From Bombardia bombarda (lineage: Eukaryota; Ascomycota; Sordariomycetes; Sordariales; Lasiosphaeriaceae): a stretch of 64,000 nucleotides of DNA. The stretch is from the NCBI GenBank assembly GCA_030512295.1, contig JAULSR010000002.1:8618001-8682000 (forward strand), read 5' to 3'. Shown piece by piece: positions 46,156-57,881 of the stretch (positions within the stretch are counted from its first letter, which is position 1; the number at the start of each line of letters is the position of its first letter). The position numbers were made by a program, and so were the translations under genes. Under the pieces are notes generated by a model. It worked only from the letters and a program-made list of their open reading frames with translations, had not been told where the DNA came from and ran no database searches.

Positions 46156-47081
46156 GTTATGCTACTGCCGAGGTGATGGCGGAGATAGATACCCTGTTTT
46201 AGAAAGAGAGCGAGAATTCATCGTTGCATATTCCAACAATTCACACGTGGGTTAGGGGAATTAAGCTTTCTGGAATGGCGATTCTAGCAAAGTTTGCAAG
46301 CGTTAGAGGATGACTTTCAGATGAGATTTGTCTTTCCAATGAGGAGCCGATACTATGCGAGTTACTTTATGTTCTTCTTACTGTAACTTGACAACAGCAC
46401 GATTTACATGAGCCGAACTGGCATGGTGCATCGAAACGAGATCGACCGATGAGGCGATGAGGTCAAACAGCCGTCCGACGGGTTCATAATGTCTTCGACT
46501 GGAATGTATTTGCGGGCCTGTAATTGCTTGTTGCAAGATCGAATTCTCAGCATAGAACCAACGGAGCAGGGCACTCAAAGTTTCAAGCAGGAATTATCGC
46601 GGTCTGAAACCGGCCTCTATTTTCCGTTAAGATGTCAAGATATCACATCCATATGCACAACCACAAAACTTTCTTTTATACAACCGGGGCCAAGGAAACG
46701 GGAAACGTTGAACATTACCGGCAGTCAAGGAACTCAATTTCTCAGTCACTCTTCCTCAGACAACTTTCCCTTTCTCTGAATACGTTCTGGCTGACTTCAG
46801 ATGCTGAGGCCGTCCAGCCTGTTCATCTCCTTGGTCTGGGAACAAACACGCTCAAAGTTTGTGGAGAGGACGTTAAGGTTAAAGCTGTCGGTAGCAATGG
46901 AAGTCAATTCCCTTTCTCTCCATATACTTTTCTCCGAGTTCTTTTTGACTTTTTGGCTATATCAGCAAATCCTGGGGCTGCTCTGCCCAGTTCATCTTCT
47001 TCGTCTAGCAATCAACATTCTCACAACCAACTCACTCAACCAATTTCCCACATATTCGTCTTTCTCACATATTCATCCACA
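46156..47081 (+). other. intergenic region / possible leader of the FHA-kinase gene
   Basis: Same-strand spacer. The frame of the downstream kinase stays open upstream to 46632, with an in-frame ATG there, but this part has no domain content. Two C/T-rich segments near 46.76-46.86 and 46.91-47.03 kb resemble each other imperfectly and may be an old duplication of about 100 bases. Confidence 0.45.
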
Positions 47082-48674
47082 ATGAACTTCACACCCACGT
47101 CTCCGCACGAAGTCGATCCCGACATCATCGCCTGGCTATGTCCAGTTAGTCAGAAGGCGCGACAGGCGACGTTGAGCCTTGCGAATAGACGCTGTTTTCG
47201 CACCATCACACAGGACTCAAACAGCCAGCGTTCCACACCGGAGTGGATCGACTGCTGGGACGGGGTGGCTCTGCAGAACAATTGCAGCTTCTGCCTAGTC
47301 CTGACATTCAGTCAAATACCCAGCAATGAATATGGCTTTGTTCTTGGCAGTGACAGGGAAACTTGCGATATCCTCTTGCCTGGTTACAACATCAGCAGAA
47401 ATCATTGCTTCATTGGATTCACTCGTGACCGGGCCCTCGCAATCCAAGACAGATCCACCAATGGAACCAGAGTCAGCTACGATGACTCGTATTCCCACCA
47501 GGCATGGTATACTACTCACACCTGGAGGTTGAGCGGGCAACATCTCGACGACTGCAGCAAAACCATCGACATGCAGGACTATGTTTTTGATATTTCCGTC
47601 AATACCGCCGCAGCGCACAATTATCAATTTCATGTGTCTCTGACAAGCTACCTCAGCTGGCACCGCCCCCTCGAACATCAGACAATACAGACGCCCATTT
47701 ATACCTTGGGCAAAACCCTTGGCTCAGGCGCATACGGGTTTGTCTGTATGTCTTGCGAGGCAGGAAGTGGCACAATCTACGCCATCAAGACTACCAAAAA
47801 TCCCGGAGACCGCTCGGTAAAGAGAGAATACTGCTGCCTTAAGGAGATACAGCAGTTGAAGAAGCAGTCAAATATGGTTAGTTTCAAAAACTTCCTCCCC
47901 TCTCGTCCTCTTCAAGAAGCACAAAGACAGGTGTTGGACTAACATGCAATACAGCCTGGAAAGAATTACATTATCAAGCTGGTGGACGTAATCAAGTGTG
48001 CTACCTCGCGTCTTGTTCTGGAGTATTTCCCACTTGGCTCGCTGCACGACCAGGCCAAGGCCAGGCCCCTCAGCAACTTCGACCAGGAAATGCTGCTGCA
48101 CTCCGGACTTCAGGCCCTGGACTTCCTGCACAGTCATACAATGATGCATCGGGACATCAAACCCCAGAACATACTCGTGCGGAGCCGGGAGCCCATGGAC
48201 ATCGTGCTCGCGGACTTCGGGGCGTGCAGCAGAGCTGGGTATGCCCACAGCTTTTACGGCAGCTATCTTTATGCTGCACCAGAAGTAGCGCAGGCGTACA
48301 GTGACTTACTGGACGGCTCGCGGGTGGTACACAGATATGACTCCCGCTGCGACATCTGGTCATTTGGGGTGTCTGTGCTGCAGTATACAACGGCTGGCAT
48401 TCCAATGTGTCCGTTTAGCCATCGGCTCAGCAGCATGACGCCAGACGACTGGTGCGAAAAAAGATTGGATCAGACGGGCGAACGGTCGCTTCCAAGCCTT
48501 GGGGAGATGTGGTGTAAGAGTGTCGCTAGCCATGCTAGGGCGCATGCATACGAAGGTAGCCGCATCACACGGCTCTCACAGCTGATGCTTGTCGAGGACC
48601 CGTTACAGCGACGTGCGGCCTCTGAATGTCTTCAAATCATGTACGGGGACGAGGGCGCGGTGTCGTGGCACTAA
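47082..48674 (+). CDS. FHA-domain protein kinase
   Basis: Exons 47082-47876 and 47955-48674 encode 504 residues. An FHA domain lies at about residues 85-150 (GSDRETCDILLPGYNISRNH, then DRSTNGTRV; the Arg, Ser-Arg-Asn-His and Asn-Gly-Thr signatures are present). The kinase domain starts at GSGAYGFV (Gly214). Lys236 is in YAIKTT, the catalytic loop is HRDIKPQN (Asp332), the DFG Asp is 352, and the activation segment ends in APEV. This FHA-kinase order recalls Rad53/Chk2 and related fungal FHA kinases, but the short N-terminus, the atypical FHA spacing and the divergent C-lobe suggest a lineage-specific family rather than the checkpoint kinase. FHA domains bind phosphothreonine; targets are unknown. 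Start 47082 is chosen for its good context and the start of complex sequence; an in-frame ATG at 46632 would add 150 low-complexity residues. Confidence 0.85.
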
Positions 48675-49565
48675 TCGAGCGTCGCCTTTAATATTCTGTG
48701 GCAGTGGAGCCGCAGCAATATCGATCGGGCTTTTTAGGGAACTTACTGATTTTTGCTCTGCTTCATTTATCACCGACGACATTCAACACCCAGCGATTGC
48801 ACCGAAAGCACACGAAAAGGAACGGACTTATTATTCCCGTGGGGGTCTGTCTGGTCGACTGGATTGGATGACGTTTCATGCCAAGCCAACCGAACACCCG
48901 ACTCCCCCTGTCCCCCTGTCAACCACCCTGTCAACCACCCTGTCGACCGCCCTGTCACTTCTTGTCACACCATATCGTCCAACTCCCGATGCGGCTCAAC
49001 ACACTCGAACGGCTCCAAAAGTTCCCAAGAACCAAAACCAACACTACCGATGGCTGACCCTTGGCACACCAAAATAGACCCCTGTTGCGCCACGTGCTAG
49101 CCGCACCCGTCTGTCTTTATCTCTTTTGAGCCTCCCTCCCTTGCGTACCACCAGGGGCAGCAATTACTCATCCATCATCACATGGACGACTATTCATCCC
49201 TACGCTACATACCCGCTAATTCTCACCCGTGTATATACGTACCTTACGGGCGACATCGGGAGACCGGGCTCCATGGATTTTTTTTTCTCTCGGCCGTCAG
49301 CACCAGCGAAATAAGATGAATGACTCGTTCCGACTCTTTAACGTGCGCCATTGCCATGCCCGCGACATCCGAATCAGAGCAAAACTGCAAACCGGTCAAT
49401 GACAGATGCCACAGATCGCCATGGCTGGAGTCATGGCATTCCCGGACGATAAAGCACTCGTGTGCCCGCATATCCTCGCCGACGAGCTCTTATTGGAAGC
49501 TCTTTGCTTTCAATGCGTTTCATTCGTTACATCAGCAACAATATTCATAGAGATCTCTATTCAGA
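48675..49565. other. intergenic region with a 12-bp tandem repeat
   Basis: Lies between two forward-strand genes. Three tandem 12-bp units (two identical, one with two changes) sit at 48921-48956. No gene is supported; the 3' half is presumably the promoter of the NADH dehydrogenase. Confidence 0.5.
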
Positions 49566-51283
49566 ATGGCCTCCCCCAGCAGCTCCCTCCTTTCTAGTGT
49601 TAATATCGGCACTCCCCTTCGTGCTGCAAGTAAGGGAGTTTCTCGTTTTCGCTGTCTAGCCCTGCCTGCACATACCACCCAGGGGCTATCGGACCGCCGG
49701 TATTACAGTTCAAGATCAAAAAGTAGGTCTGACATCCAATTTCCTCTTGTCGCTTTCCTGGCCTATCTCTTTACTGACACACAATAGATAAACCGAGAAA
49801 AGAACGCGTTGTGATTCTCGGCTCAGGATGGGCGGGCTATGCGTTTGCCAGAACCCTCGATCCTACCAAGTTTGAGCGCATTGTGGTTTCCCCAAGGTCC
49901 TACTTCGTCTTCACCCCGCTGCTTGCTTCAACTGCTGTTGGTACGGTGGAATTTCGGGCTATATTAGAGCCCGTTCGTCGTTTGCCCGGCGTAAGCTTCT
50001 GCCAGGGCTGGGCCGACGACGTGGATTTCACCAGCAAGACGGTCCGCGTTGAATCCAACGCTGCCGACGTCCCAGCCAGCACCAGCAAAACGGTTGTCCC
50101 CGCAGACCTTGGCAGTGATGGCAGCCAGTCAGAAGCCCTCACCCCACCCAAGGGGAAGAAGCTCTTTGACATATCCTACGACAAACTGGTGATCGCCTGT
50201 GGTGCCTACAGCCAAACCTTTGGCATCGAGGGCGTCCGCGAGCACGCAAATTTCCTCCGCGACATAGGCGATGCGCGAAAGATCCGCCTCAGGGTCCTAT
50301 CTCTCTTCGAACAGTGCTCCTACCCCAGCAATCCCACCATAGGCGCCACATCCCTCACCGACGACGAGAAGCGCGCCCTCCTCCACTTCGCCATCGTAGG
50401 CGGCGGTCCCACCGGCATCGAATTCGCCGCCGAGCTCAACGACCTCATCTACGAGGACCTGGCCCGCATCTACCCCGACCTGATCAAGTTTGTGCAAATC
50501 ACCGTCTACGACGTCGCCCCCAAGGTCCTGCCCATGTTCGACCAGGCACTAGCAAAATACGCCATGGACACCTTCACCCGCCAGGGCATCAACGTCAAGA
50601 CCCAGCACCACCTGGAGCGCATCCGGCTCGCCGACGGCCCCCTCGGCAAGGACCACGGGGTGCTGCGCATCAAGATCAAGGAGTGCGGCGAGGATGAGAT
50701 CAGCGCGGGCCTCGTCGTCTGGTCGACCGGCCTCATGTCCAACCCCCTCATCCAGAAGCTCGCCGGCTCGTCCTTTTCCCTCGGCGAGACGAGCGAGGTC
50801 GCACACCTCGCAAAAGACCCCAAGACAGGCGGGCTGCTCACGGACCCCTATTTGCGCGCGCACGCCACCATCACCACCCCCAGCGATAATACCCCCACCG
50901 CCACCACAACCCCGAAACAGTCACCCCTCAACGACGTCTTCGTCATCGGCGACTGCGCCGTCCTCGAAAACGACAGAGCCCTGCCCAAAACAGCACAGGT
51001 CGCCTCCCAACAGGCCGTCCACCTCGCCAAGGCGCTCAACAACAGCTACGGCACCGGCGTCGACGCGAAACCCTTCAAGTTCCGCAACTGGGGCACCATG
51101 ACATATCTCGGCGGCTGGAAGGCCATCCACCAGAGCTCGGCGGATGAGCTCAAGGGCTGGGTCGCCTGGGTGTTTTGGCGCGGCGCGTACGTGACAAAGT
51201 CCATGTCGGTGCGGAACAAGATCTTGGTGCCGGTTTATTGGCTTATTTCGTGGGCGTTTGGGAGGGGGATTAGCAGGTTTTGA
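49566..51283 (+). CDS. type II (alternative) NADH:ubiquinone oxidoreductase, mitochondrial
   Basis: Exons 49566-49722 and 49788-51283 encode 550 residues. Exon 1 is almost entirely a Ser/Arg-rich mitochondrial presequence without acids until late, ending RRYYSSRSKS. Exon 2 starts the enzyme: the FAD-binding GSGWAG (from Gly64), the family signature SPRSYFVFTPLLASTAVGTVEFR-type region, and the NADH-binding GGGPTGIEFAAEL (from Gly257). Near the C-terminus are DVFVIGDCAV and the membrane-anchoring segment after FWRGAYVTKSMSVRNK. No EF-hand insert is present, so it resembles the calcium-independent NDI1/NDE1 type. It passes electrons from NADH to ubiquinone at the inner membrane without pumping protons. 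Internal or external facing cannot be decided here. The final ~35 codons shift to G-ending. Confidence 0.94.
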
Positions 51284-52345
51284 TTTTCTTTTTCTTTTCT
51301 TTTTTCTTTTGGTTTGTTGATTCTTTTGAGATTTGGATTTTGGGGTTTTGGGAAGTTTGAGAAAGCGGAATGGGGATTGGATGGGAGAGGTACGATAAAA
51401 GATGAAACACGATAGAGCCGCGAGGCGAGTCGAGTCGAGTGCAGGCCTTTCTTTACTTCTGAATACCCAACTCATTATATACCTGATAGATAGACTACTG
51501 GGCATTTATAAGAATAGAATCTCTACCTTCACTGGACTTCAATGTCACATCGATCGTTGGCATCGTGATACGACGAAAGGGGTACCAAGATGTTTCTTCT
51601 CTTTGTCTACCCCTTTTCTGCCAGGGAACTACCCACGTCACCATACTCAAATTGTCATCATCCGAGCTGTGAAGAAACATGGAGTATCTCATTCAGTATA
51701 CGTATAAAGACAATCGACGCGCTACCTACCTGCCTCGCTACCTACCTACCCTCCTACCTACACAGCCTACACAGCCTACAAGGCGTTTTTCTTTTCCCCT
51801 CCCCACAAGCATCTTCTCCCTTCCTTGGTCACATTATCAGTATTCACCACCATTTCATTCTTGTCCGAACCCCAACCAACCAACCAACTAGCTCCTAATG
51901 AAACTTCCACCAAGCCCTCCACCCCGTATCAAGACAATGCCTTCAGTTCTCATACACAACAAGTCGTCAACATGATGAGACAATGTCTCCGCTAGGAATA
52001 TTTGGCATCGGAGTCGTCATCTCCCAGCCGCAAAAAAGAGAAGCGTCGAGATAGCAGCTTCATTGTCCCCGACCGTAGCAGAAATATAAAGCAATGCGTA
52101 ACCGAGACGAAAAGAAACGCGCATCTAATCATACTACTTACTGCCTTCTCGTTAGTGCCCGCCGGGAGGAATGACCAGGAAGGAAACTAGAGCTCCATGT
52201 ACTGACCTACCCGTCTCCCAAAAGAAGAAATCCTCGTCACATATATACTCATACAGTTTACTCCAACACGGGCCTTTGGTTGCCCCGTCCAATGGCTTAC
52301 CACAGACAGCCCTCCCCTAACTCCATGCCAGTCAAAGTCTGTCTG
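51284..52345. other. convergent intergenic region
   Basis: 3' space of the NADH dehydrogenase (+) and the FG-motif gene (-). It contains TACC/CTAC-rich simple sequence at about 51718-51780. No gene is supported. Confidence 0.5.
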
Positions 52346-53799
52346 CTAGTAGAACCAGACCTCAGGCACATGTTGCGCAGGAGCAGCCTCATCAGTAGCG
52401 CTCGCAGCCAGTGTAGGCGGGGCATTCATGAAGCCATGCACGGGGCATGGTCGGCGGACATACGTCGGGTCGACGTTTTGCCCAGTGACCTGGGAGAACC
52501 TGCCCGCACTCTTTATCTCGATTGATGGGTCGGCCCACCTCGATGTGGCGAGGCCTTCAAGCTTAGGTGGGGGTCGTTTGCCGCAGCTGCACTCTGAGTT
52601 TGGAGAGAGGACTTCAGGTGCGATAGACGGGTAGTTGACTAGGGGCTCGGCGTCAAGGTCCATCAGGCTGCTGACTTCGTCGTGCGGGGTGGTTGGCTCA
52701 GAGTTTCTGTAAGCTTGTGGGATAGAGGCTGGAGCTGGGGCTGGGGCACTTGTTAGAGCACGGCATTCAGGAAAATGTTCTCATAGAATATCAAGTTTGG
52801 CCTACTTTGAGGAGGGCACGAAGCTAGAGAAGCAGAATCAGTCGAAGGCTTGGGCAGGGTAGATGCCGCTCCGAATCCAAACGTGAAAGAAGGAGAAGAA
52901 TATGTGGTTGTATGGGTGGCAGTAGGGGGCGTAGACTGGGTTGCTTGAGCGCCGAATCCCGTTGTGATAGCAGACGAGAATGTTGAGGCTGTATAGGCAA
53001 CAGTAGGAGGCGTTGACAGAGATGCTCCCGCTCCAAATCCGGACGTCGTCACGGGCATGGCTACGGCGTTGGCAATTGAGGCAGGCAAATTCGGATCGTT
53101 GACGAAGTACTTATGCTGGTCATCGTCCAATAAGTTTCTAATCTTCAGACACATCGCTTCAGCTGATAGGATTTCGGGAAGTTGAGGAAGGGGATCAGCC
53201 GGAGCTGTGTTGGTACCAGCCTGTGCTGACGGCGACCCGAAGACAAAAGGGGCAGGTGAGGAAGTAGTCTGGCTCGAAGTATTGTTGTTACTGGTTTTGC
53301 CTGTCGTGATCGACAGGTTGAAATCGTCAAAGTTCGTGCTTAGATTCGAGTATTGAGACCTGACACCCACTTTGGGCTGTGGAGGTTCATCTTGATAGAA
53401 ACACACACTGCCTGTTTGAGTATCGGGCTGACGGGAGCTATGTTGGGTATCATGAATGTTGGAAGCCGTAGCGGTAGCCGTCATGCTACGGGTCACAACT
53501 CGAGATGTTTCGAGAGCTCGCGACGTCGGAGGCCGTGGGGTGAAGGCTGGTTCGGCATGGAAACCGGCTGCCCGAGAGTTAGCAGGCTACTTTTATCGTG
53601 ATCGACCATGGCAGAAAATTGTACCGCGAGAAGCAGCCACTGGAGCCGCTCGTCCACTGCCTCGTCCAGAACGAGCAGGGGCTATTTTTCTCCGTGAGCT
53701 GGAATTCCCATCTCCGAAAAAGGTGCCGCTCGACTGGAAGCTTTGTTGAAGCTCGCGAGCTAGGCGAAGCTGCTCCTCATGACTCGTTCCGGAGCTCAT
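52346..53799 (-). CDS. FG-motif, low-complexity protein of unknown function
   Basis: Reverse-strand exons 53799-53625, 53567-52806 and 52740-52346 encode 443 residues, joined by introns of 57 and 65 nt, each with a CTAAC branch word near the acceptor. The N-terminus (MSSGTSHEEQLRLARELQQS) looks like a short amphipathic helix. The middle is Ser/Thr/Pro-rich with scattered Phe-Gly motifs (FVFGSP, SGFGAG, TGFGAQ, FTFGFGAAS) that appear in a loose, repeated context. A short helix-like part lies between (ILSAEAMCLKIRNLLDDDQH). The C-terminus is more complex, with conserved-looking cysteines (ECSCGKR, RRPCPVHGF). FG motifs suggest interaction with nuclear transport receptors or a nucleoporin-like role, but the count is low and I do not recognise a family. 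Confidence 0.72.
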
Positions 53800-54335
53800 G
53801 GTGGGCAGGCTTAACAGAATGTAGTAGTATACAGGCAGAGAAGGGGAATTCGATGCAGTAAAATGAAGGCAGGTCGAGAGATTAGTTCGATTCACGATAC
53901 TTAGCAGGTGGGATGGGAGACGGGGGACGGGGGACGGGGGACGGGGGACACTGCAGCGACGGTGGAAATGCGATAAACAAACTTGATGAGTCGCGGAAGG
54001 AGCGTTCGCCGCCACTGAGATTGAATAGTCCCGGTGAGAAACTTATAAGGAAGGAGCGACCGGGGAGTGGACTGCTGGGACTACTGGACGACCTGGCAGC
54101 TCGCGCTGGCATCTGGGATCGACCGCCTAGAATTGCTCACTCGCACGAGCCAGCTTCCTAGAGACTTCATGAGGGACTAACACCACAGGGCCATAAAGGC
54201 GAAGCACAGTGGGCCAAGTAGCCTGTTGAACTGCCGTCTTCCATTGCCTACAGCGATTTCCCCGTCAATGAACGGACGACATAAAGCCAGCACAGCCTCC
54301 CAATCTATCCCCACTCCCCATTCTACTACCCACCA
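53800..54335. promoter_or_regulatory. upstream region of the FG-motif gene
   Basis: Both neighbours are on the reverse strand, so this is the FG-motif gene's promoter side and the POP3-like gene's 3' side. It contains the G-rich 7-bp repeat listed separately. No gene is supported. Confidence 0.5.
53921..53949 (+). repeat. (CGGGGGA)4 repeat, potential G-quadruplex
   Basis: Four perfect tandem copies of a 7-bp unit give four G5 runs separated by two-base loops, the classic pattern for a stable G-quadruplex on the + strand. It lies 122-150 bases upstream of the FG-motif gene's start. Confidence 0.9.
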
Positions 54336-55255
54336 TCATGAATTCTTCGATCTCTTAGACCCAACCAAGGTCGACACGGCCTCAATATTCGTCTTGAGAT
54401 ACTCCCCAGATCGAGCTTCCTGAATCCAAGCAACCTCCACAGGGCGCACATTCTCCCGCACAAAGTCGACAAGCCCTTTGGCCTGTGGTGCCCCCTCCCG
54501 CAGAGCAATGCTCGACACCCGGGGGATGCCCAGAGCAGCAGCGAGCCGCTCCTCGCACGATTTTGAGAAGCCAACTAGCCTGATGGCCTCTGTCTCTGAT
54601 GGATCAGATCTTTTGGACGCCGCGGCTGCCACCATCTGGGGAAAGTGGCAGTTGAAGGCGGACGATTGGCCGGACCGCGCCACGAAGACGATGGAGCAGG
54701 GGGGTTTGCTGTCCTTCTTCTTGGTAGTAGCTGGTTGCTGCTCATGCTGGGCTGATGTGTCGTTGTCGTCCTCTGGCTTTGCCGTGCTGGTTGTTTTGCC
54801 TTCCTGTGCCGTCATGCCTTGAAGATTCCGCGAGATATTTGCTAGCCCAACGTCAATATAGGCAGCTAGTTCTGGAGCTGGAGGAGGAGGCGCTGAGCTT
54901 TCTGCCGTCGTTGTCGTAGAGCCATCTGTACTGGGCTCTTTCCGAGCCCGTTTCCTCTTTCCCTTCGAGGGTTTCGTGTTCAGCTTCCGGTACGAACCAA
55001 GGGGGGCCAGAAGTCTATCGTCTGATGGTAAGATGTCCACACTGCAACAAGTGAAAGAGAAGTGGAGCAATTCGTTCATACCTGCAAAGAAGCTCTAGGA
55101 TCACATCCTGGTTCTCTTGACTGATTTGCGGCCTGGATAAAATGGTTAGAACATGATGTATAGGAAGGTGAGGGAGAAATTTGACTGGTGATCACTGACC
55201 ACTCAACCGTCGAATACGGGGTGTCCAGTCGGTGGACAATCTTTTTGCGCTCCAT
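54336..55255 (-). CDS. POP3: POP3-like RNase P / RNase MRP subunit
   Basis: Reverse-strand exons 55255-55200, 55132-55082 and 55041-54336 encode 270 residues. The first two short exons give MERKKIVHRLDTPYSTVEW and PQISQENQDVILELLC, which match the start of filamentous-fungal Pop3. A basic linker (KPSKGKRKRARK) follows, then an L7Ae-like region: IDVGLANISRNLQGM, IVFVARSGQSSAFNCHFPQM, LVGFSKSCEERLAAALGIPR. Pop3 is a protein subunit of the nuclear ribonucleoproteins that process tRNA 5' ends (RNase P) and pre-rRNA (RNase MRP). Both introns are 65-70 nt or shorter and the phases join without conflict. Confidence 0.87.
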
Positions 55256-57828
55256 TGATATGTTGGAGTAGATGTTACTAGTCGCAATACCTGGGGACCA
55301 GGTCTGTTTGCTGATGCTTTATAGACGACGGTAGATGCGAGACAGGCCGATTGAACAAGGGCCAATCGCTCTTTCTGTGTGAGACTTAATAATGTCGCTT
55401 TTACTTGGAAAAGTGTTATTTTACTGCGTATATATCCAATGACCAGTATGACGTTACTTTGTACGTTTTCTCGCGCAGACATGAAGGCGCTCACGTTTGT
55501 CTTTGCTACGTACAGGGGCTAAAATTTACGATTGCTGCCCGTTCGCCATTGGATGAGATGTGGTGGAGGACGGGAGCATCTACCTGGGTTGGTGTTCTTG
55601 GCGACCCCGGACTAGCGCGTTGGGTACTTCGCAGGCCTGCTGGCACTTGACAGGCCAGCACTATGAGCCGGTTTCCGGGCCGCAGTTTACGCTAATTGAA
55701 TCTTCGATTGATGATTCCACGTCGGCCCGGCGCTGTGGGACCCATGGCGGGTGGACGGGAAGACGTTGGAATGAATGGGAAGATTGAGGCGGCTCGGGTG
55801 CCACTCACCAATCCTTGGTCTTTCACGGGCACCTCATACTGTACTGTACCAAGGGGGTTACATCTATCTGTAAACCGCCCATACCTTACACGCTATCCGC
55901 ACAACTGTTCCATATCTGATGAATCAATGAGCCCGTGCATGTGGTTGCCCACCCACCTGCCCACTCAGGAATGCTTGATGCACATGATAACCCCTGGCGA
56001 TCTACCGTATGCTTCAACCTCTAGAACTACATTACCTACTTGAGCTGATTACAAAGTTCATTTGTGTTAGGTATCTTGCGCACAGCGGCCCCTCCAAGAG
56101 GTGGTGAGGTTGATGTCGATCCACTGGTCCGTGGGCGGGGATAGGTGAGGGGAATCTTGGGGAACCCACCGAGCCTGGGCAAACACACGCCTGGGCATTT
56201 GGCCGTAGCTTCACGAGACATCCATGCCCAGTGCTGTGAGAATGGCGGGAGCTAGAACGGAACTACATAAGTGCACTACAGGGCGAGATTAACATGTGTC
56301 AACCCCATGGGTTATGCAATGAAATAATCGACTTTGTCGCTCACTCGGCATATGAAGGCGCCTAACCTACAATAACGATAGGTGACACGGGCAGCAGTGT
56401 GTAAGCAAACCAAAATCTAGGTAAGTTCAAGGCCTTAACTCTTAATAATGGGGGATAGAAACAGCTTCGGCTAGAAAAAAAACCTAATTTTACATTCACA
56501 TTCCGATGTGAAGTCCATAAATATAAATTCGTTTGTAATATCCCTTTTGAGTTTGTTGTCTTCCGCTTTTTAAAAAAATCTTTGCATTGGATATGTGGCT
56601 GGATAAGGTCATCATGGCTCACGCAGGATTAGCCGTCAAGTATTTGTCCGACAACCTACCCCTCCAACATTTGCTGCTGTTGCAGTTACCCGCCGCAAGC
56701 TCACTCTCCATCTGTCAACAGAGGCCGCTGGCTTATTTCAGCCATTCCTAGCTAGCTTTCGGCCTTTAAGTCGATGATTCTGGGTATCGGGCAGAGTTTC
56801 TAGGTACCTTGGTCAACTTTACTGCGATCACGCCCATACCCCGCCAAACCATTTCCCACCCCTCAAAGATTCCCACCATCTTCGGTCCATTTACAACGGC
56901 ACAGTCCCCGTACCCAACACTGCCTACACCACACACACCTCACATACGCGCGGATCCGCGATATATGGATGGTCCGAGAACCAGTCCAAGAGCTCACGTC
57001 TCTCTTCACCTCGAACCTTAACAGTCCTGGGCGAACTCCCAGAACATTTACTGCATTGCGGGAAGGTAGGTACCATTTCATTTCGCTGACTCTCTCGCAC
57101 GCGTCGTCTGCTTGTCCATCTGTTCTTCACGTCGCCCAAGCCGCACCCGCCTGCTAGGCTTGCCAGGTTAGCTACCCGGTTACCCACCAGGCTAGCTTCC
57201 CGGCAAGTTCGTCATCCACCCAGGTCCCACCCCTCAAGTCGCCCGCGGGTCTGCCTGCCATTCTTGTCACATTCAATCCACCTACCAGAGGTGCCTGCGA
57301 GCCTGTCTCTACCTTCCATCCTTCTTCCCACCTTGGAGCTTGCAGCTCTGGTGCAAGTTACCTCCCAGTACATCCAATCCTTGCGCCCCGTGCAGTTTGG
57401 TCTCTTTGTCAAGCTCGGTATCGCAGTAGGGGAAAGGGACAAGTTACACAATCACCTTGCAGCCTGCCTGCCCTGTCTTTGCTTGTCTCTTGCCTTGTCG
57501 CTGTTGCATCTTGGCTTTGGTGCACCGCCTCTTTAATTGGCAGCCTTGTGGCCGGCCCGCCCACTATCTTTTTTGGCCGTGTGCCGTGGAGTGTGGGCGT
57601 GTTCAGTACCTACAGTACCACAGCTTTGATAAAGCTTCGGCCACTGCCCGTGCAACTGACCCCCCTCCCGCCCATTGAATTAGCCACCCCTCCCCTGCCC
57701 ACGGTCGAAATAATTACACATGCTAAGAAGCACAGTATTAAGAAGCTGTCGCCGAGCTTTCTCGAGCGAAGCTCTTCCGTCCCCGGAGCTAGAGCAGCTT
57801 TCCCGCCATTTCCACCTGCGTAAGCCAG
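55256..57828. promoter_or_regulatory. divergent upstream region, POP3-like / deubiquitinase
   Basis: 2.6 kb between divergent starts without a supported gene. The forward strand has no ATG from 56972 to 57719 (748 bases) and becomes C/T-rich, which suggests a long leader for the deubiquitinase. A TAGGTACCTT word lies at 56801-56810. Confidence 0.5.
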
Positions 57829-57881
57829 ATGGCTCAAGCTTCGAAATCCGACGAGTCGAGAGAACGTGCTGTCTCCTCTGA
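57720..57881 (+). promoter_or_regulatory. upstream ORF overlapping the deubiquitinase start
   Basis: The first ATG after the 748-base ATG-free stretch is at 57720. It opens a 53-codon frame that passes over the main ATG (57829) in another frame and stops at 57879-57881. It could restrict translation of the main frame, unless it lies in a leader intron ending near ...AAGCACAG (57736). Confidence 0.4.
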
